A stretch of DNA of 64,000 nucleotides, taken from positions 4,878,501-4,942,500 of the forward strand of contig NZ_CP041360.1 of NCBI RefSeq assembly GCF_006965485.1, read 5' to 3'. The first letter of the stretch is position 1. Each line of letters starts with the position of its first letter. The translations under genes and the position numbers were made by a program. The notes below the pieces were generated by a model. That model had not been told where the DNA came from and ran no database searches. It saw only the letters and a program-made list of their open reading frames with translations. Source of the DNA: Spirosoma sp. KCTC 42546 (GTDB lineage: Bacteria > Bacteroidota > Bacteroidia > Cytophagales > Spirosomataceae). This document shows positions 1-7,968 of this stretch, one piece after another.

Positions 1-1239
1 GCGCTGATAACCTTATTGGCTACAGGTGTACTAGTCTCCTCCTGGCGGGCAGCCCGACTGTTTGGCGAACGAGTGGCTTTCCTGACCGTTGCCCTGACTG
101 CCACCTGCTGTTTTTTCATGGAAATGAATTTCCTGGAGCCTGAAAGCTGGATTGCTATCTTTGGTTTGAATGCGTTTACACTGGCAGTTGGGAATAATGG
201 CAAACCGAACTGGCGTTGGTTTGGCGCGGGCATTTTGCTGGGAATAGCCATGTGTTTCAAAAGCGTAGCCGCTTTCTATGTGGTAGGATTTGGCGCGTTC
301 ATCCTGCTTTTATGGCTGACGGGCCGATTAACCTTCTGGCCTATGGTTGGCCGTGGCATGCTGGTACTGGCAGGATTTGTAGCCCCATTACTCTTGTCGA
401 TGTTCTATTTCTACACGACGAATCGGTTAGATGCTCACCTGGAGTGGACCTATATTTATCCCTTCGGCGGCTATCCGTCTCATACATTGTTTCTGACTAA
501 GTTTTTAATCAAACTGAGTTGGTTGCTACTCCTGCTCTTGGTGTCATTTTTTGTTGTGTTTCAACAGCCTTATCGAACCATCTATCAGCAGACACCGGCT
601 TTATGGCTGGCGTTATTAGTAGCGAGCTTTTCCTGCGTCACTATGTTAAAAACACAGGCTAGCCATTACTTTTTTCAGGCTGCCGTTTTTTTTGTGATCC
701 ACCTTGGCTTCCTTGCCGATCAATGGCTGGCTCAATATGAGGCTCGTCATCAGAAGGTCTCTTACCGGATGGCGTTTTGGGGTGCAGGTGTGGTTGCTCT
801 GCTTCTACTCGTCAGTATATTGTTGTATCGACCTGCTACTGTCCAGCGTTTTTTTACGATCAGGAACTATCAGGACGAAGAGCAAGCTGGTGCTTTTATT
901 CGGGAGCAAGTTGGCCAAGCGGGCCATGTTCTGTTTTTTGACAATGCATTGGCTTTATATTATCTATCTGATCGTGAGCCGAATGTGCCGTTTATTTTTA
1001 CGGAAATGCAGACAACGCACTACATAAAATCACATCCCGATACATACGGCCGGGCGTTAGCAGATACTAGTCTTAAGCTTGTTATTTTCGGAAATCGGTC
1101 CAGCCTGATCGACGACAGTACCGCGCTTCAAGAACCCGCCAACGCATATGCCATCCAACAATTGCGTGCGGGCCTGGAAAAACACTTTGTTAAAGTTCAA
1201 AATCCCCACTTCCCATTGCCCTACTGGCGGAGAAAGTAA
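1..1239 (+). CDS. Membrane glycosyltransferase, GT39/ArnT-like, 5' end cut by window
   Basis: The frame is open from the first base and runs to a TAA at 1237-1239, so the gene begins outside the window. About 410 residues are visible. The N-terminal two thirds is a series of hydrophobic helices with short charged loops, followed by a soluble C-terminal part of about 130 residues. This is the layout of GT-C enzymes of the dolichyl-phosphate-mannose mannosyltransferase (PMT/ArnT, GT39) type, which move a sugar from a polyprenyl-phosphate donor on the outer face of the inner membrane. The N-terminal loop with the catalytic acidic residue would lie upstream, so catalytic competence cannot be judged. 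The next gene, a GT2 of the polyprenyl-phosphate sugar synthase type, is a plausible partner that would make the lipid-linked donor. Family assignment is by topology and is moderate. Confidence 0.6.
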   Translation, partial: ALITLLATGVLVSSWRAARLFGERVAFLTVALTATCCFFMEMNFLEPESWIAIFGLNAFTLAVGNNGKPNWRWFGAGILLGIAMCFKSVAAFYVVGFGAFILLLWLTGRLTFWPMVGRGMLVLAGFVAPLLLSMFYFYTTNRLDAHLEWTYIYPFGGYPSHTLFLTKFLIKLSWLLLLLLVSFFVVFQQPYRTIYQQTPALWLALLVASFSCVTMLKTQASHYFFQAAVFFVIHLGFLADQWLAQYEARHQKVSYRMAFWGAGVVALLLLVSILLYRPATVQRFFTIRNYQDEEQAGAFIREQVGQAGHVLFFDNALALYYLSDREPNVPFIFTEMQTTHYIKSHPDTYGRALADTSLKLVIFGNRSSLIDDSTALQEPANAYAIQQLRAGLEKHFVKVQNPHFPLPYWRRK

Positions 1240-1267
1240 ACCCGTCGTTTTCGCTTATATTTGCTTT

Positions 1268-1951
1268 ATGCTGCTATCTGTTCTGATTCCTGCTTACAAT
1301 GAGATTAACAATATTGATACCCTCATCGAGAAAGTTCAAGCTGTTCCGTTAACGAAAGAAATAATCATTGTTGACGATGGGTCAACGGATGGCACCCGCG
1401 AGCGATTGGCCACCTATAAATCCACGCCAAATATTCAGGTTATTTTACACGAGCATAATCAGGGGAAAGGAGCCGCCATTCGCACTGCCATTCAGCACAT
1501 GAAGGGCGATATCGCCATTGTTCAGGATGCCGATTTAGAGTATGAACCACAGGATTATCTGGAGTTAGTCAAGCCTATTGTTGAAGGCAAGGAGAAAGTT
1601 GTGTACGGATCGCGCTTCCTGAGACCCGAAAATCGCCATTCGTATTATAGTTTCTACGTAGGTGGGCAGGTCGTTACCTTATTGACCAATATTCTTTTCA
1701 ATCAACGGCTTACCGATGAGCCAACCTGCTATAAAGTATTTGATGCCCATTTTCTGCGGTCTATTCCTCTTGACTGTACCCGCTTTGAGTTTTGCCCTGA
1801 AGTAACGGCTAAAGTAGCTAAGCGGGGTATTCGGATTAAAGAACTCCCCATAAGTTATTATCCCCGATCCATTGCCGAAGGCAAAAAGATTTCCTGGATG
1901 GATGGCATCGAAGCAATTTGGGTATTGCTCAAATATCGTATTGTGAAGTAA
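1268..1951 (+). CDS. Family 2 glycosyltransferase, DPM1/polyprenyl-phosphate sugar synthase-like
   Basis: This is a 227-residue protein with a GT-A fold. Residues 5-11 read VLIPAYNE, residues 36-40 DDGST, and D87-A-D89 forms the metal-binding DxD. The length and the lack of C-terminal membrane helices match soluble or peripheral dolichyl/undecaprenyl-phosphate mannose or glucose synthases. ATG 1268 is chosen because the protein then begins directly with the first beta strand. A -7 box TATATTTG lies at 1256-1263, only 4 nt before that ATG, which predicts a leaderless mRNA. It follows the GT-C gene by 28 nt, so the two may form a donor-synthase/transferase pair. The sugar is not predictable from sequence. 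Confidence 0.85.
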   Translation: MLLSVLIPAYNEINNIDTLIEKVQAVPLTKEIIIVDDGSTDGTRERLATYKSTPNIQVILHEHNQGKGAAIRTAIQHMKGDIAIVQDADLEYEPQDYLELVKPIVEGKEKVVYGSRFLRPENRHSYYSFYVGGQVVTLLTNILFNQRLTDEPTCYKVFDAHFLRSIPLDCTRFEFCPEVTAKVAKRGIRIKELPISYYPRSIAEGKKISWMDGIEAIWVLLKYRIVK

Positions 1952-1957
1952 TGAATA

Positions 1958-2090
1958 AGGGTTAAAACACATAGAAACGAAGGCTAGAACAGAGAAAACA
2001 AAGGACAAAATACGTGGAGATGCACTATTCGTTTTCTAAAATTAACGTTCTATTCTCTGTTAATTCCTCTGTTTCTCTGTGGTTAAACCC
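1958..2090. repeat. Imperfect inverted repeat between convergent genes
   Basis: The left arm starts with GGGTTAAAACACATAGAAAC (1959-1978). The right arm ends with GTTTCTCTGTGGTTAAACCC (2071-2090), its imperfect complement. The interior carries repeated ACAGAG/CTCTGT words. It sits between the convergent GT2 and RluA genes and probably terminates transcription in both directions. CACAGAG-rich intergenic palindromes are common in Bacteroidota; the terminator role is inferred. Confidence 0.6.
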
Positions 2091-2093
2091 TTT

Positions 2094-3017
2094 TTATTCC
2101 TCATTCCTTTCCTTCAATGCACTCAGAAATATTTTCGGCACGGGCGCATCGAATCGCATGGATTCGCCCGTGATTGGGTGTTCAAATGCAAGCACTTCGG
2201 CATGCAGACCTAGTCGCCCAATTGGGTTCGTTGTCGCTCCATACTTGGCGTCGCCAACAACTGGATGGCCAATGTCCTGCATGTGCACCCGAATCTGGTT
2301 CTTGCGGCCCGTTTCCAACTCAAGCTCTACCAAGGCGAAACCGTTATTCGCTTTAATCACGTTGTAATTTGTGATCGACAGTTGCCCGTTATCCGGGTTT
2401 TGGCTCGAATACACAATCAGGGCCTTGCTTTCGCGTAGAAAGGAGGTTATCGTTCCTGTTGGCGGTTCCGGCACTCCTTCTACCAGCGCGACATACGTCC
2501 GCTCCTTGGTGGTAGCATTCCAGGACTCCTGCATCAGGCGCTGAACCTTCTCACTCTTGGCGAACATCATCACACCCGATGTCTCACGGTCGAGTCGGTG
2601 AATGATAAATATTTTGTTAGTGGGATTCTCTTTTTTAAGGTAGTCGCTCAGAATACCATACGCTGTCCGATCCCGCTCTTTATTGGTAGCCATAGAAAGC
2701 AGACCAGCCTGCTTGTTAATGACAATAATACTTGGGTCTTCGTAGAGAATGGTCAGTCCCCGATATTGAGTTGTTTGGGGTGCCCGGTTGGCGGCAACCG
2801 TTACAACCTGCCCCTCCCGAAGCGGGTGATTAAACTGTGTATATACTTTACCGTCAATCAGAATCTGCTTGTTACTGAGTAGCGACTTGATATTATTCCG
2901 GTTTTTGTGGGGAAGTTGTTCAATCAAAAACGCCATCAGTTGGGCGGGCTCCGATACAGTGAATTTACTATCGGTACGTTGACCGCGTTGTCGGCGAGGC
3001 TTTTCGGTATTATCCAT
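2094..3017 (-). CDS. RluA-family 23S/tRNA pseudouridine synthase
   Basis: The protein has 307 residues. An S4-like RNA-binding region covers about residues 20-75. The catalytic domain follows, with HRLDRETSG at 140-148, where D143 is the catalytic aspartate of RluA/RluC/RluD enzymes, and a C-terminal HMQDIGHPVVGDAKYG block typical of the family. It isomerises uridine to pseudouridine in rRNA or tRNA in the cytoplasm. The target cannot be fixed from sequence; the S4 domain and length favour RluC/RluD-like enzymes. A -7 box TACCTTTG lies at 3022-3029 on this strand, 4 nt before the ATG, predicting a leaderless or nearly leaderless transcript. Confidence 0.9.
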   Translation of the reverse strand: MDNTEKPRRQRGQRTDSKFTVSEPAQLMAFLIEQLPHKNRNNIKSLLSNKQILIDGKVYTQFNHPLREGQVVTVAANRAPQTTQYRGLTILYEDPSIIVINKQAGLLSMATNKERDRTAYGILSDYLKKENPTNKIFIIHRLDRETSGVMMFAKSEKVQRLMQESWNATTKERTYVALVEGVPEPPTGTITSFLRESKALIVYSSQNPDNGQLSITNYNVIKANNGFALVELELETGRKNQIRVHMQDIGHPVVGDAKYGATTNPIGRLGLHAEVLAFEHPITGESMRFDAPVPKIFLSALKERNEE

Positions 3018-3021
3018 CTGA

Positions 3022-3029
3022 CAAAGGTA
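3022..3029 (-). promoter_or_regulatory. -7 element TACCTTTG of the RluA-family gene
   Basis: On the minus strand this matches the Bacteroidota -7 consensus TAnnTTTG exactly. It ends 4 nt upstream of the RluA start codon, so the start of transcription should fall on or beside the A of ATG. No clear TTTG is seen about 20 nt further upstream. Confidence 0.5.
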
Positions 3030-3208
3030 CGGCTTATGGGTCGAACTACTTTACTTCCCTGGTTACTTAACTTGTTGGGTCATAAACTGTCTGTTGGGGG
3101 CCTGCACCTCAACTAATACATTTTCAGTATTCTTAACACGTTTGGAGTAAGATTTTACGCTGGTGTGCAACCAATTCATCTCTCGTTGCATTTTCACGAA
3201 AAAAGACC

Positions 3209-3640
3209 ATGAAGACTCTTTCAAACTTATCCCGGTTCATTTTTCTGGCTATTTTATTTTTGTCAGCTACAGGTCCAGATTTATGCGCTCAGAGTGGAAT
3301 TAATGGCGGGAAGCCACTCATTACCTTTAATACCACAGGTCCTGTCTCCATTAAAACACAGTCTCCCCCTTCTTTCCCAGGTGGGGAAGATAAATTAAAT
3401 GCCTATGTCCTTACTCAGCTAGAAGAAGCCGAAAGCTCCATTAAAATAGGTCGGAAGACCTGGTTAACGGCTACCCTTGATGGAACGGGTAAAGTCATTG
3501 AGCTAATCCCAACCTATGACGCTGATCCAACGTTGAAAAAAGAAGCGGCACGGGTGGGCGCTTCCATGCCCCGGTGGACTCCGGGAACGATTAATGATCA
3601 AGGCGTAGAGACAAAATTTCAATTTCTACTTCGGCGCTGA
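3209..3640 (+). CDS. Secreted protein with TonB C-terminal-like domain
   Basis: The protein has 143 residues. Residues 1-27 form a signal peptide (basic start, hydrophobic core, CAQ before the likely cut). The mature part contains PPSFPGGEDKL followed by a beta-rich stretch ending MPRWTPGTINDQGVETKFQF. This pattern (PGGE, then an R-W-x-PG motif and a final strand) is the TonB C-terminal domain of Bacteroidota energy transducers. The protein lacks the N-terminal membrane anchor and proline-rich linker of TonB, so it is a free periplasmic domain rather than a complete TonB. It stands alone, between the divergent RluA gene and a small charged-protein gene. Its partner is unknown. Confidence 0.7.
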   Translation: MKTLSNLSRFIFLAILFLSATGPDLCAQSGINGGKPLITFNTTGPVSIKTQSPPSFPGGEDKLNAYVLTQLEEAESSIKIGRKTWLTATLDGTGKVIELIPTYDADPTLKKEAARVGASMPRWTPGTINDQGVETKFQFLLRR

Positions 3641-3807
3641 ATAATACGTTACAACCTGCAAGAGGTAAGTTCACGATGTTGACTTTCTGCTTGTAATCCC
3701 TAGCCAAAATCTGAGCTAGACAACACGTTTGGATTTTATATCTTATCCCACTAGAAATACATTAACTTGTTTTAATTTATTCAAATGGGTATTAAAAATC
3801 TATAGGT

Positions 3808-3984
3808 ATGTCTGACAATAATGAACTAGAAGAAACAAGACGGGCAGAACAAAAAGATCTTGAACAGCAGCAGCAAGACCTTTTCCGTGAACTCTCACGA
3901 GAGCAAACCGAAGCAGAGAAAGCGCTTGACAGAGAGCAGGAACACCCAACAAAAGGAAAGCCACAAGATGAGAGTGACGATTAA
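3808..3984 (+). CDS. Small highly charged protein, 58 aa, predicted helical
   Basis: A short frame encodes 58 residues beginning MSDNNELEETRRAEQKDLEQ. More than half of the residues are Glu, Gln, Lys, Arg or Asp, and there are no prolines until the last 12 residues, so a single long helix or coiled coil is likely. The frame ends 7 nt before a perfect 18-bp hairpin, which supports it as a separate transcription unit. I do not recognise a family. A regulatory or chaperone-like role is possible, but nothing in the sequence shows it. Confidence 0.55.
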   Translation: MSDNNELEETRRAEQKDLEQQQQDLFRELSREQTEAEKALDREQEHPTKGKPQDESDD

Positions 3985-3991
3985 CAAGTAC

Positions 3992-4034
3992 ACGAAAGAT
4001 AATGGCGATACAACATATCGCCATTATCTTTCGT
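3992..4034 (+). terminator. Perfect 18-bp hairpin after the small charged gene
   Basis: The arm 3992-4009 (ACGAAAGATAATGGCGAT) is exactly complementary to 4017-4034, with a 7-nt loop. It lies just after the stop codon of the 58-residue protein. There is no long T-tract, so it may be a terminator, an mRNA-stabilising 3' end, or both. Confidence 0.65.
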
Positions 4035-4199
4035 CAAGCCCTGTATGGGGCCGCTTGCATCCGGCAGCGGCAGGTAAAGGTTCAGTAAGAGTATAGTTCC
4101 AGGGAAAGGGTTATTTTTTATAAAACACTGCCAAACAGCCACATAGCTTATTTCAGTCCGTATCTAAGCAGGCATTTGATACATTAGAAATCGATTTGC

Positions 4200-4544
4200 T
4201 TATTTGCTGGCCGGGCTAGCTTCCTCAAAAAGACGCATCGCCAGCAGGCCAGTTCCCACCGCTCCGCCCGCCCGGAGCGCGGCTGCGATAAAGACCGTTT
4301 CGGCAATCTCTTCTCTCGTAGCACCCGCCTGTACGGCATTGTTGATGTGGGATTCAATACAATAGGCACACTGGGTCGTTAAGGCTACAGCCACCGACAT
4401 TAACTCCCGATACTTAATGGGAATGACCCCATCGGTTCGTTCGGCGGTATGTTTAAGGTTCATGAAGGCAGCTGCCTCTTTGGGAGCCGCATTCAGTAAG
4501 GTGTTCGTATACGCACGATCTTTAGGTGTTTGATATTCGGTCAT
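4200..4544 (-). CDS. AhpD-like carboxymuconolactone decarboxylase family protein
   Basis: The 114-residue all-helical protein carries C59-A-Y-C62 with His66 (QCAYCIESH). This is the AhpD-like redox motif, in which two cysteines and a histidine reduce peroxides or act in disulphide relay. The overall pattern (KYRELMSVAVALTTQCAYC, then AGATREEIAETVFIAAALRAGGAV) is typical of the CMD/AhpD family. The ATG at 4544 (MTEYQTPKD) is preferred over an upstream TTG at 4580, because family members usually start close to this point. The gene is isolated on its strand. The substrate is unknown. Confidence 0.85.
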   Translation of the reverse strand: MTEYQTPKDRAYTNTLLNAAPKEAAAFMNLKHTAERTDGVIPIKYRELMSVAVALTTQCAYCIESHINNAVQAGATREEIAETVFIAAALRAGGAVGTGLLAMRLFEEASPASK

Positions 4545-4768
4545 GAGGGTTGATAAAAACGGTTGAACAATAAGTAGCAAAAGAGATAAGAGCCCAAATC
4601 CAGCTAGGTGGAGCAGATAAATTTTGCAGTATTTAAGTTGTCGAATGACTGTTCGCCAAACTGAGTATGAAGAATATTATTCTGTCAAATGGCTACTGTA
4701 TCTGCCGAATAACGAACCGTGTGACAGTCAGCTAATGATTTTGTACTAGTTGAGACACGCAGATCGAA

Positions 4769-5026
4769 TCAACGAACGGTATCCCTATGACTTATTTCTG
4801 CTTGGATGCTCTTCAGGTTTTTTGAATATCTGGAGCCCATCAGAGTAGCAAAAATCAGTAAACCAATAGTCAGGAAAAATCCACCTTTATGTGTCGCCGA
4901 CCAAACAGCAATACCAACTATAAGACCGATAAACACAGCAAATGGAATTTTTTGTGATTGCATTTTCTTCTCTTCTGACACTAATTCGTCATGTGTCATT
5001 TTAGAGTAGTCTTTACTTGAAAACAT
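4769..5026 (-). CDS. Small two-helix membrane protein, unknown function
   Basis: The protein has 85 residues. A charged N-terminus of about 26 residues (MTHDELVSEEKKMQ) is followed by two membrane helices, about residues 28-44 and 49-64, and a charged tail. No catalytic motif is visible, and I do not recognise a characterised family. It is a single gene between the AhpD-like gene and the TPR protein. Confidence 0.6.
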   Translation of the reverse strand: MFSSKDYSKMTHDELVSEEKKMQSQKIPFAVFIGLIVGIAVWSATHKGGFFLTIGLLIFATLMGSRYSKNLKSIQAEISHRDTVR

Positions 5027-5110
5027 ACTAATGATTACGGTAAGAAAAATCTAAAACTTTGGGTACGTTTCTCGCACCCAAATTTGGCCTGTCGCCCGAC
5101 AATCTACCTA

Positions 5111-6442
5111 TCAAAGGTGAACTACCTGCTGAAAATCCGGCCGCTTTCGTAATCGCTGCCAGCGAGTATCTGTCTGATACGCCTTCGCTGATACCGCTTC
5201 TGATTTTTGCGGGGATTTCAACGCCTTTAGCAGACTTACAACGGCCAATGAATCTTTGCCCTGTATGCTGTATAATTCAGCCAGTGAGTCCCAATAGTCG
5301 CCAACATGGCCCGCCTGAGAAACGGCTTTGTGCAGGGCTTCTTCTGCTTTCTTATACTTCTTCTGACTCATGTAAGCATACGCCAGGGCGTTGTTCAGGG
5401 GTGCATTCAGCGTCTGTTCCATATGGGTTCGCTCTACGAGGCCGGAAAAAGATTTTAAATCATTTTCCCGGGCATAGAACCCAAGTAAATACTGATTGGC
5501 TGTCTGAGCCAGATTGTCAGTCTGGTCGGATAGGCCCGGCTCGCTGACTTTACGCATATTCTCGACGAATAACCGTTTGTAGGTTCGGGTGGTCGCGGAA
5601 TCGGCTTTGGCGTTGTAAATCCGGGTCATATAGATTTCGGCCTGGATGTAATATGTTAATTTATCATTCGGAAACTTCTTTGCCGCACTATCCGACCAGG
5701 CCATTGCTTCCTCATAATCCAGGCTATTTAAGGCAACGGCAGCCGAGGTCATGTAGAAATAATAATCGTCCATCAACCCTCGGCGTTTTTTCAGATAACT
5801 GTATACCTTATTCACCATGTCGGTATCTTTCTTTACCATATAATAGTAAATCAAGGCTTTTGGCGATCGCACCTTCATAATTTCCATAGCGGCTTTATGA
5901 ATTAGGTATTGGGCTGGTTCATTTCGTTTGATGGACAATTGCTGTGTAATCTCGTTTGTAACTTGGATCGCTACAGTTTGGGTAGAGTCGCTGAGCGTGA
6001 CGTAGCCACCGATGCTTTTATCTTTCTTGCCTAAGAGGGCCAGAATAGATTTGGTGACAGCTCTGAGATTAAACCCCTCAACGGTAAGCTCATTTAACAA
6101 TTCGGTGTTGTCCTCATTGCTGCCACTCATCGAGTTACCACTGGCATACACACCATTCATAATGTTGTCAATCTCATCCAGAATGGCTTGTTTAACAACC
6201 TCTCCGCTGTACCCCTGCTCTATCCAGGCGGGAGGCACTTTAAAATCCTGTACGTAGAAAATATTTCTCCTGTACTCTCTTTTGAGGTAAACGCTAAACG
6301 CGATAAAGAGGGTAATCCACAACAATTTTACACCAACACCAAACCACTTTTCGAATAATTCGAACCAGGCTAACTGCTGAAGGCGCTTTAAAAAGGCCCC
6401 AACTCGCCCTGAGGGTAATTTAATAGTCGTATTTCTCTCCAC
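5111..6442 (-). CDS. Membrane-anchored TPR protein
   Basis: The protein has 443 residues and begins with a GTG at 6442. One membrane helix lies at about residues 37-54, so the bulk is probably periplasmic. From about residue 200 to the end there are helix pairs of TPR type, for example AMAWSDSAAKKFPNDKLTY and NALAYAYMSQKKYKKAEEAL, with the canonical A/G, Y and A positions. TPR arrays are protein-protein scaffolds. No enzymatic domain is seen. It is separated from its neighbours by non-coding gaps and appears monocistronic. Confidence 0.75.
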   Translation of the reverse strand: MERNTTIKLPSGRVGAFLKRLQQLAWFELFEKWFGVGVKLLWITLFIAFSVYLKREYRRNIFYVQDFKVPPAWIEQGYSGEVVKQAILDEIDNIMNGVYASGNSMSGSNEDNTELLNELTVEGFNLRAVTKSILALLGKKDKSIGGYVTLSDSTQTVAIQVTNEITQQLSIKRNEPAQYLIHKAAMEIMKVRSPKALIYYYMVKKDTDMVNKVYSYLKKRRGLMDDYYFYMTSAAVALNSLDYEEAMAWSDSAAKKFPNDKLTYYIQAEIYMTRIYNAKADSATTRTYKRLFVENMRKVSEPGLSDQTDNLAQTANQYLLGFYARENDLKSFSGLVERTHMEQTLNAPLNNALAYAYMSQKKYKKAEEALHKAVSQAGHVGDYWDSLAELYSIQGKDSLAVVSLLKALKSPQKSEAVSAKAYQTDTRWQRLRKRPDFQQVVHL

Positions 6443-6844
6443 GGCTTAAATCGGAAAATAATCTTGTGATGAGAAGAATGCTTATAGGCTCAAGTAAACA
6501 TGAGAGAGCAAGTTGTCGAAAATGACTAACAAAACCTTATTATCTCAAGTGATCTATCTGTAACTTTTATCCAAACCGGCTTTAATGAAGGACACTCAAT
6601 GAACTGATTTTGGTAGAATTTCAAAGGAGTTCTTATTACCAAGCACCTTTTGAATGTAAGGCCCAAAGCTGCCTAAACAGGAGGTTCAAACTGTCGCCTA
6701 AACGCTGACATGCAAGCACTGGCTATTAGTTGCGCCTAACACCAACGGGTGTTGATGGCGACCGTAGGAAGCCTTTACACACATAGAAGGTTGGGCTGTC
6801 GAATCTTGACTTCGGGACGAGCGTCCTGTCACCGGAGAGCTGAT
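6443..6844. other. 402-base gap without a recognised gene
   Basis: No convincing reading frame was found in either direction. The part near 6725-6745 holds a short hairpin (AACACC-aacg-GGTGTT). Words such as CTGTCGAATC and CCTGTCACCGG resemble units of the 55-bp repeat seen at 7561-7725, which flanks the toxin-antitoxin pair on its other side. Confidence 0.4.
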
Positions 6845-7261
6845 TTACGCAGATTCAGGGCCGTATTGATGTTTGTACTTAGGACGGCAAAAAGTGATGC
6901 CCTCCACAAAATCGAAATCTTTTTTGTTAAAGGTGAACAATTCAACCGGATAGGTTAACGCGGTTGCTGCGATAATCATGTCGGCTATGCCCGGTCGTTT
7001 CGCATAATGCTCCCAAGTCAGATTGAGTAGTCGACGCGAGATTTCAGCGTCCAAACCAATCATGTTAAACTTGTTGATAGTTTCGACCGTTTTACGTTTT
7101 TCGCTACGTTTCATACCCACATACATTTCCGCTTCTGAAATTACACTCAGAAACTGACGGTCAAAACCAAGCTCATCCAATTCCTGAACCATCAAGGGAA
7201 CTCCTCGGAAATAGTCAAATAATACGTTAGAATCGCACAGGATTATCTTCTTTTTGGCTAT
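6845..7261 (-). CDS. PIN-domain toxin (VapC-like), apparent AUA start
   Basis: The frame encodes about 138 residues of a PIN ribonuclease. Counted from the ATA at 7261, the acidic residues fall at D10 (IILCDSNVLFDYF), E43 (ISEAE), D94 (GIADMIIAATAL) and D115, the expected metal-binding set of VapC. VapC enzymes cut tRNA or rRNA. No ATG, GTG or TTG lies in frame upstream of D10: an in-frame TGA closes the frame, and the first usual start codons come after the catalytic Asp. The ATA overlaps the antitoxin stop codon as ATAG, exactly where an ATGA overlap is normally found. The gene may therefore use AUA with translational coupling, or it may have lost its start by an ATG to ATA change. The domain call is firm; the start is inferred. 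Confidence 0.75.
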   Translation of the reverse strand: MAKKKIILCDSNVLFDYFRGVPLMVQELDELGFDRQFLSVISEAEMYVGMKRSEKRKTVETINKFNMIGLDAEISRRLLNLTWEHYAKRPGIADMIIAATALTYPVELFTFNKKDFDFVEGITFCRPKYKHQYGPESA

Positions 7262-7464
7262 GCTTTCGCCCGGATTGATGCCATAGTACGTTCATCACTA
7301 TCCCAAATACCACCAAAAGCGGCAGGAGTCTCGCCAGATTTAGCGTTACTCTTGCGCAGAAGTGGAATCATAACTTCGGGTTCTGGCTCAGTTTGAATGC
7401 CGTTTTCAATCAACAGCTTTAGAGCTTTGGCGTAGTCCTTATCGTTGACAGTCAGTGTTTTCAT
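7258..7464 (-). CDS. VapB-like antitoxin
   Basis: The 68-residue protein begins MKTLTVNDKDYAKAL and ends AAFGGIWDSDERTMASIRAKA. The last segment matches the C-terminal toxin-binding motif common to antitoxins of PIN toxins (GIW followed by acidic residues and a basic end). It directly precedes the PIN gene, with its TAG overlapping the toxin's presumed start, which is the normal antitoxin-first order. The N-terminal part should form the DNA-binding and dimer region. TTGTAA/TTACAA half-sites 14 nt apart lie just upstream (about 7468-7495) and are a possible autoregulatory operator. Confidence 0.75.
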   Translation of the reverse strand: MKTLTVNDKDYAKALKLLIENGIQTEPEPEVMIPLLRKSNAKSGETPAAFGGIWDSDERTMASIRAKA

Positions 7465-7560
7465 TCTATTGTAACGTATAACACAATATTACAACAACCT
7501 TGGCATTAATTTAGCCCTCTATTGTAGCTTTTACCCAAGCTTAAATGCTGGGGCGGTTGG

Positions 7561-7725
7561 CCTGTCGACCGCAACCCGCCTACGCTTGCCAAAGTTGACT
7601 AACTCAGGCTTTAGGCTTGTCAACCGCAACCCGGCCAACGAGCCTAAAGCTCACATGTTGAGCCGTGAACCCTGTCGCCGATAACCCGCCTTTGACTCCC
7701 ATCATGTTTGGTTCACCCAACATAC
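7561..7725. repeat. Three decayed 55-bp tandem units
   Basis: Units start at 7561, 7616 and 7671, exactly 55 nt apart. The first 20 bases are conserved (CCTGTCGACCGCAACCCGCC, CTTGTCAACCGCAACCCGGC, CCTGTCGCCGATAACCCGCC) and the remainder drifts, with an AAAG kept at unit position 31 in the first two. The function is unknown. Confidence 0.55.
7608..7650. repeat. 10-bp perfect inverted repeat inside the 55-bp array
   Basis: GCTTTAGGCT at 7608-7617 is exactly complementary to AGCCTAAAGC at 7641-7650, with a 23-nt loop that contains the conserved head of the second 55-bp unit. Confidence 0.5.
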
Positions 7726-7968
7726 TATTATACGCATATACGCAACATAGCGAAACTATAACTGGCAGGTTATCAGCCATTTTTAGTTCTGCATTATCGT
7801 TCACGCAATGAGTGATTTTCTCTAAGTGGCAAGAGCCAACAAGGTCTCTAGTTGGCCTGTTGGCTGTTAGCTCCAGAAGGTATTTTGTAGGAAATTGCTC
7901 ACCTCAACTATTGTAAATATAAAATACGGCTTAAGATTTACGGTATTTGAGCGGGTCAAAAAATTCAT

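Larger units (their letters stand above)
7465..7968. other. 504-base gap with repeats, no gene seen
   Basis: The gap contains the antitoxin upstream region, three imperfect 55-bp tandem units (7561-7725), a hairpin at 7608-7650, and a second hairpin near 7834-7865 (AGCCAACAAGG with CCTGTTGGCT). The frames that exist here do not look like proteins. Confidence 0.5.

Noticed and set aside
2014..2367. Rightward frame overlapping the RluA 3' end
   Set aside because: It is built largely from the intergenic palindrome and from antisense RluA codons.
7561..7725. Possible CRISPR array
   Set aside because: Only three units, strongly diverged, with no constant repeat and spacer sizes and no cas genes.
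7604..7804. 66-residue leftward frame in the repeat-rich gap
   Set aside because: It reads through the 55-bp repeats, has low protein likeness and no neighbour support.
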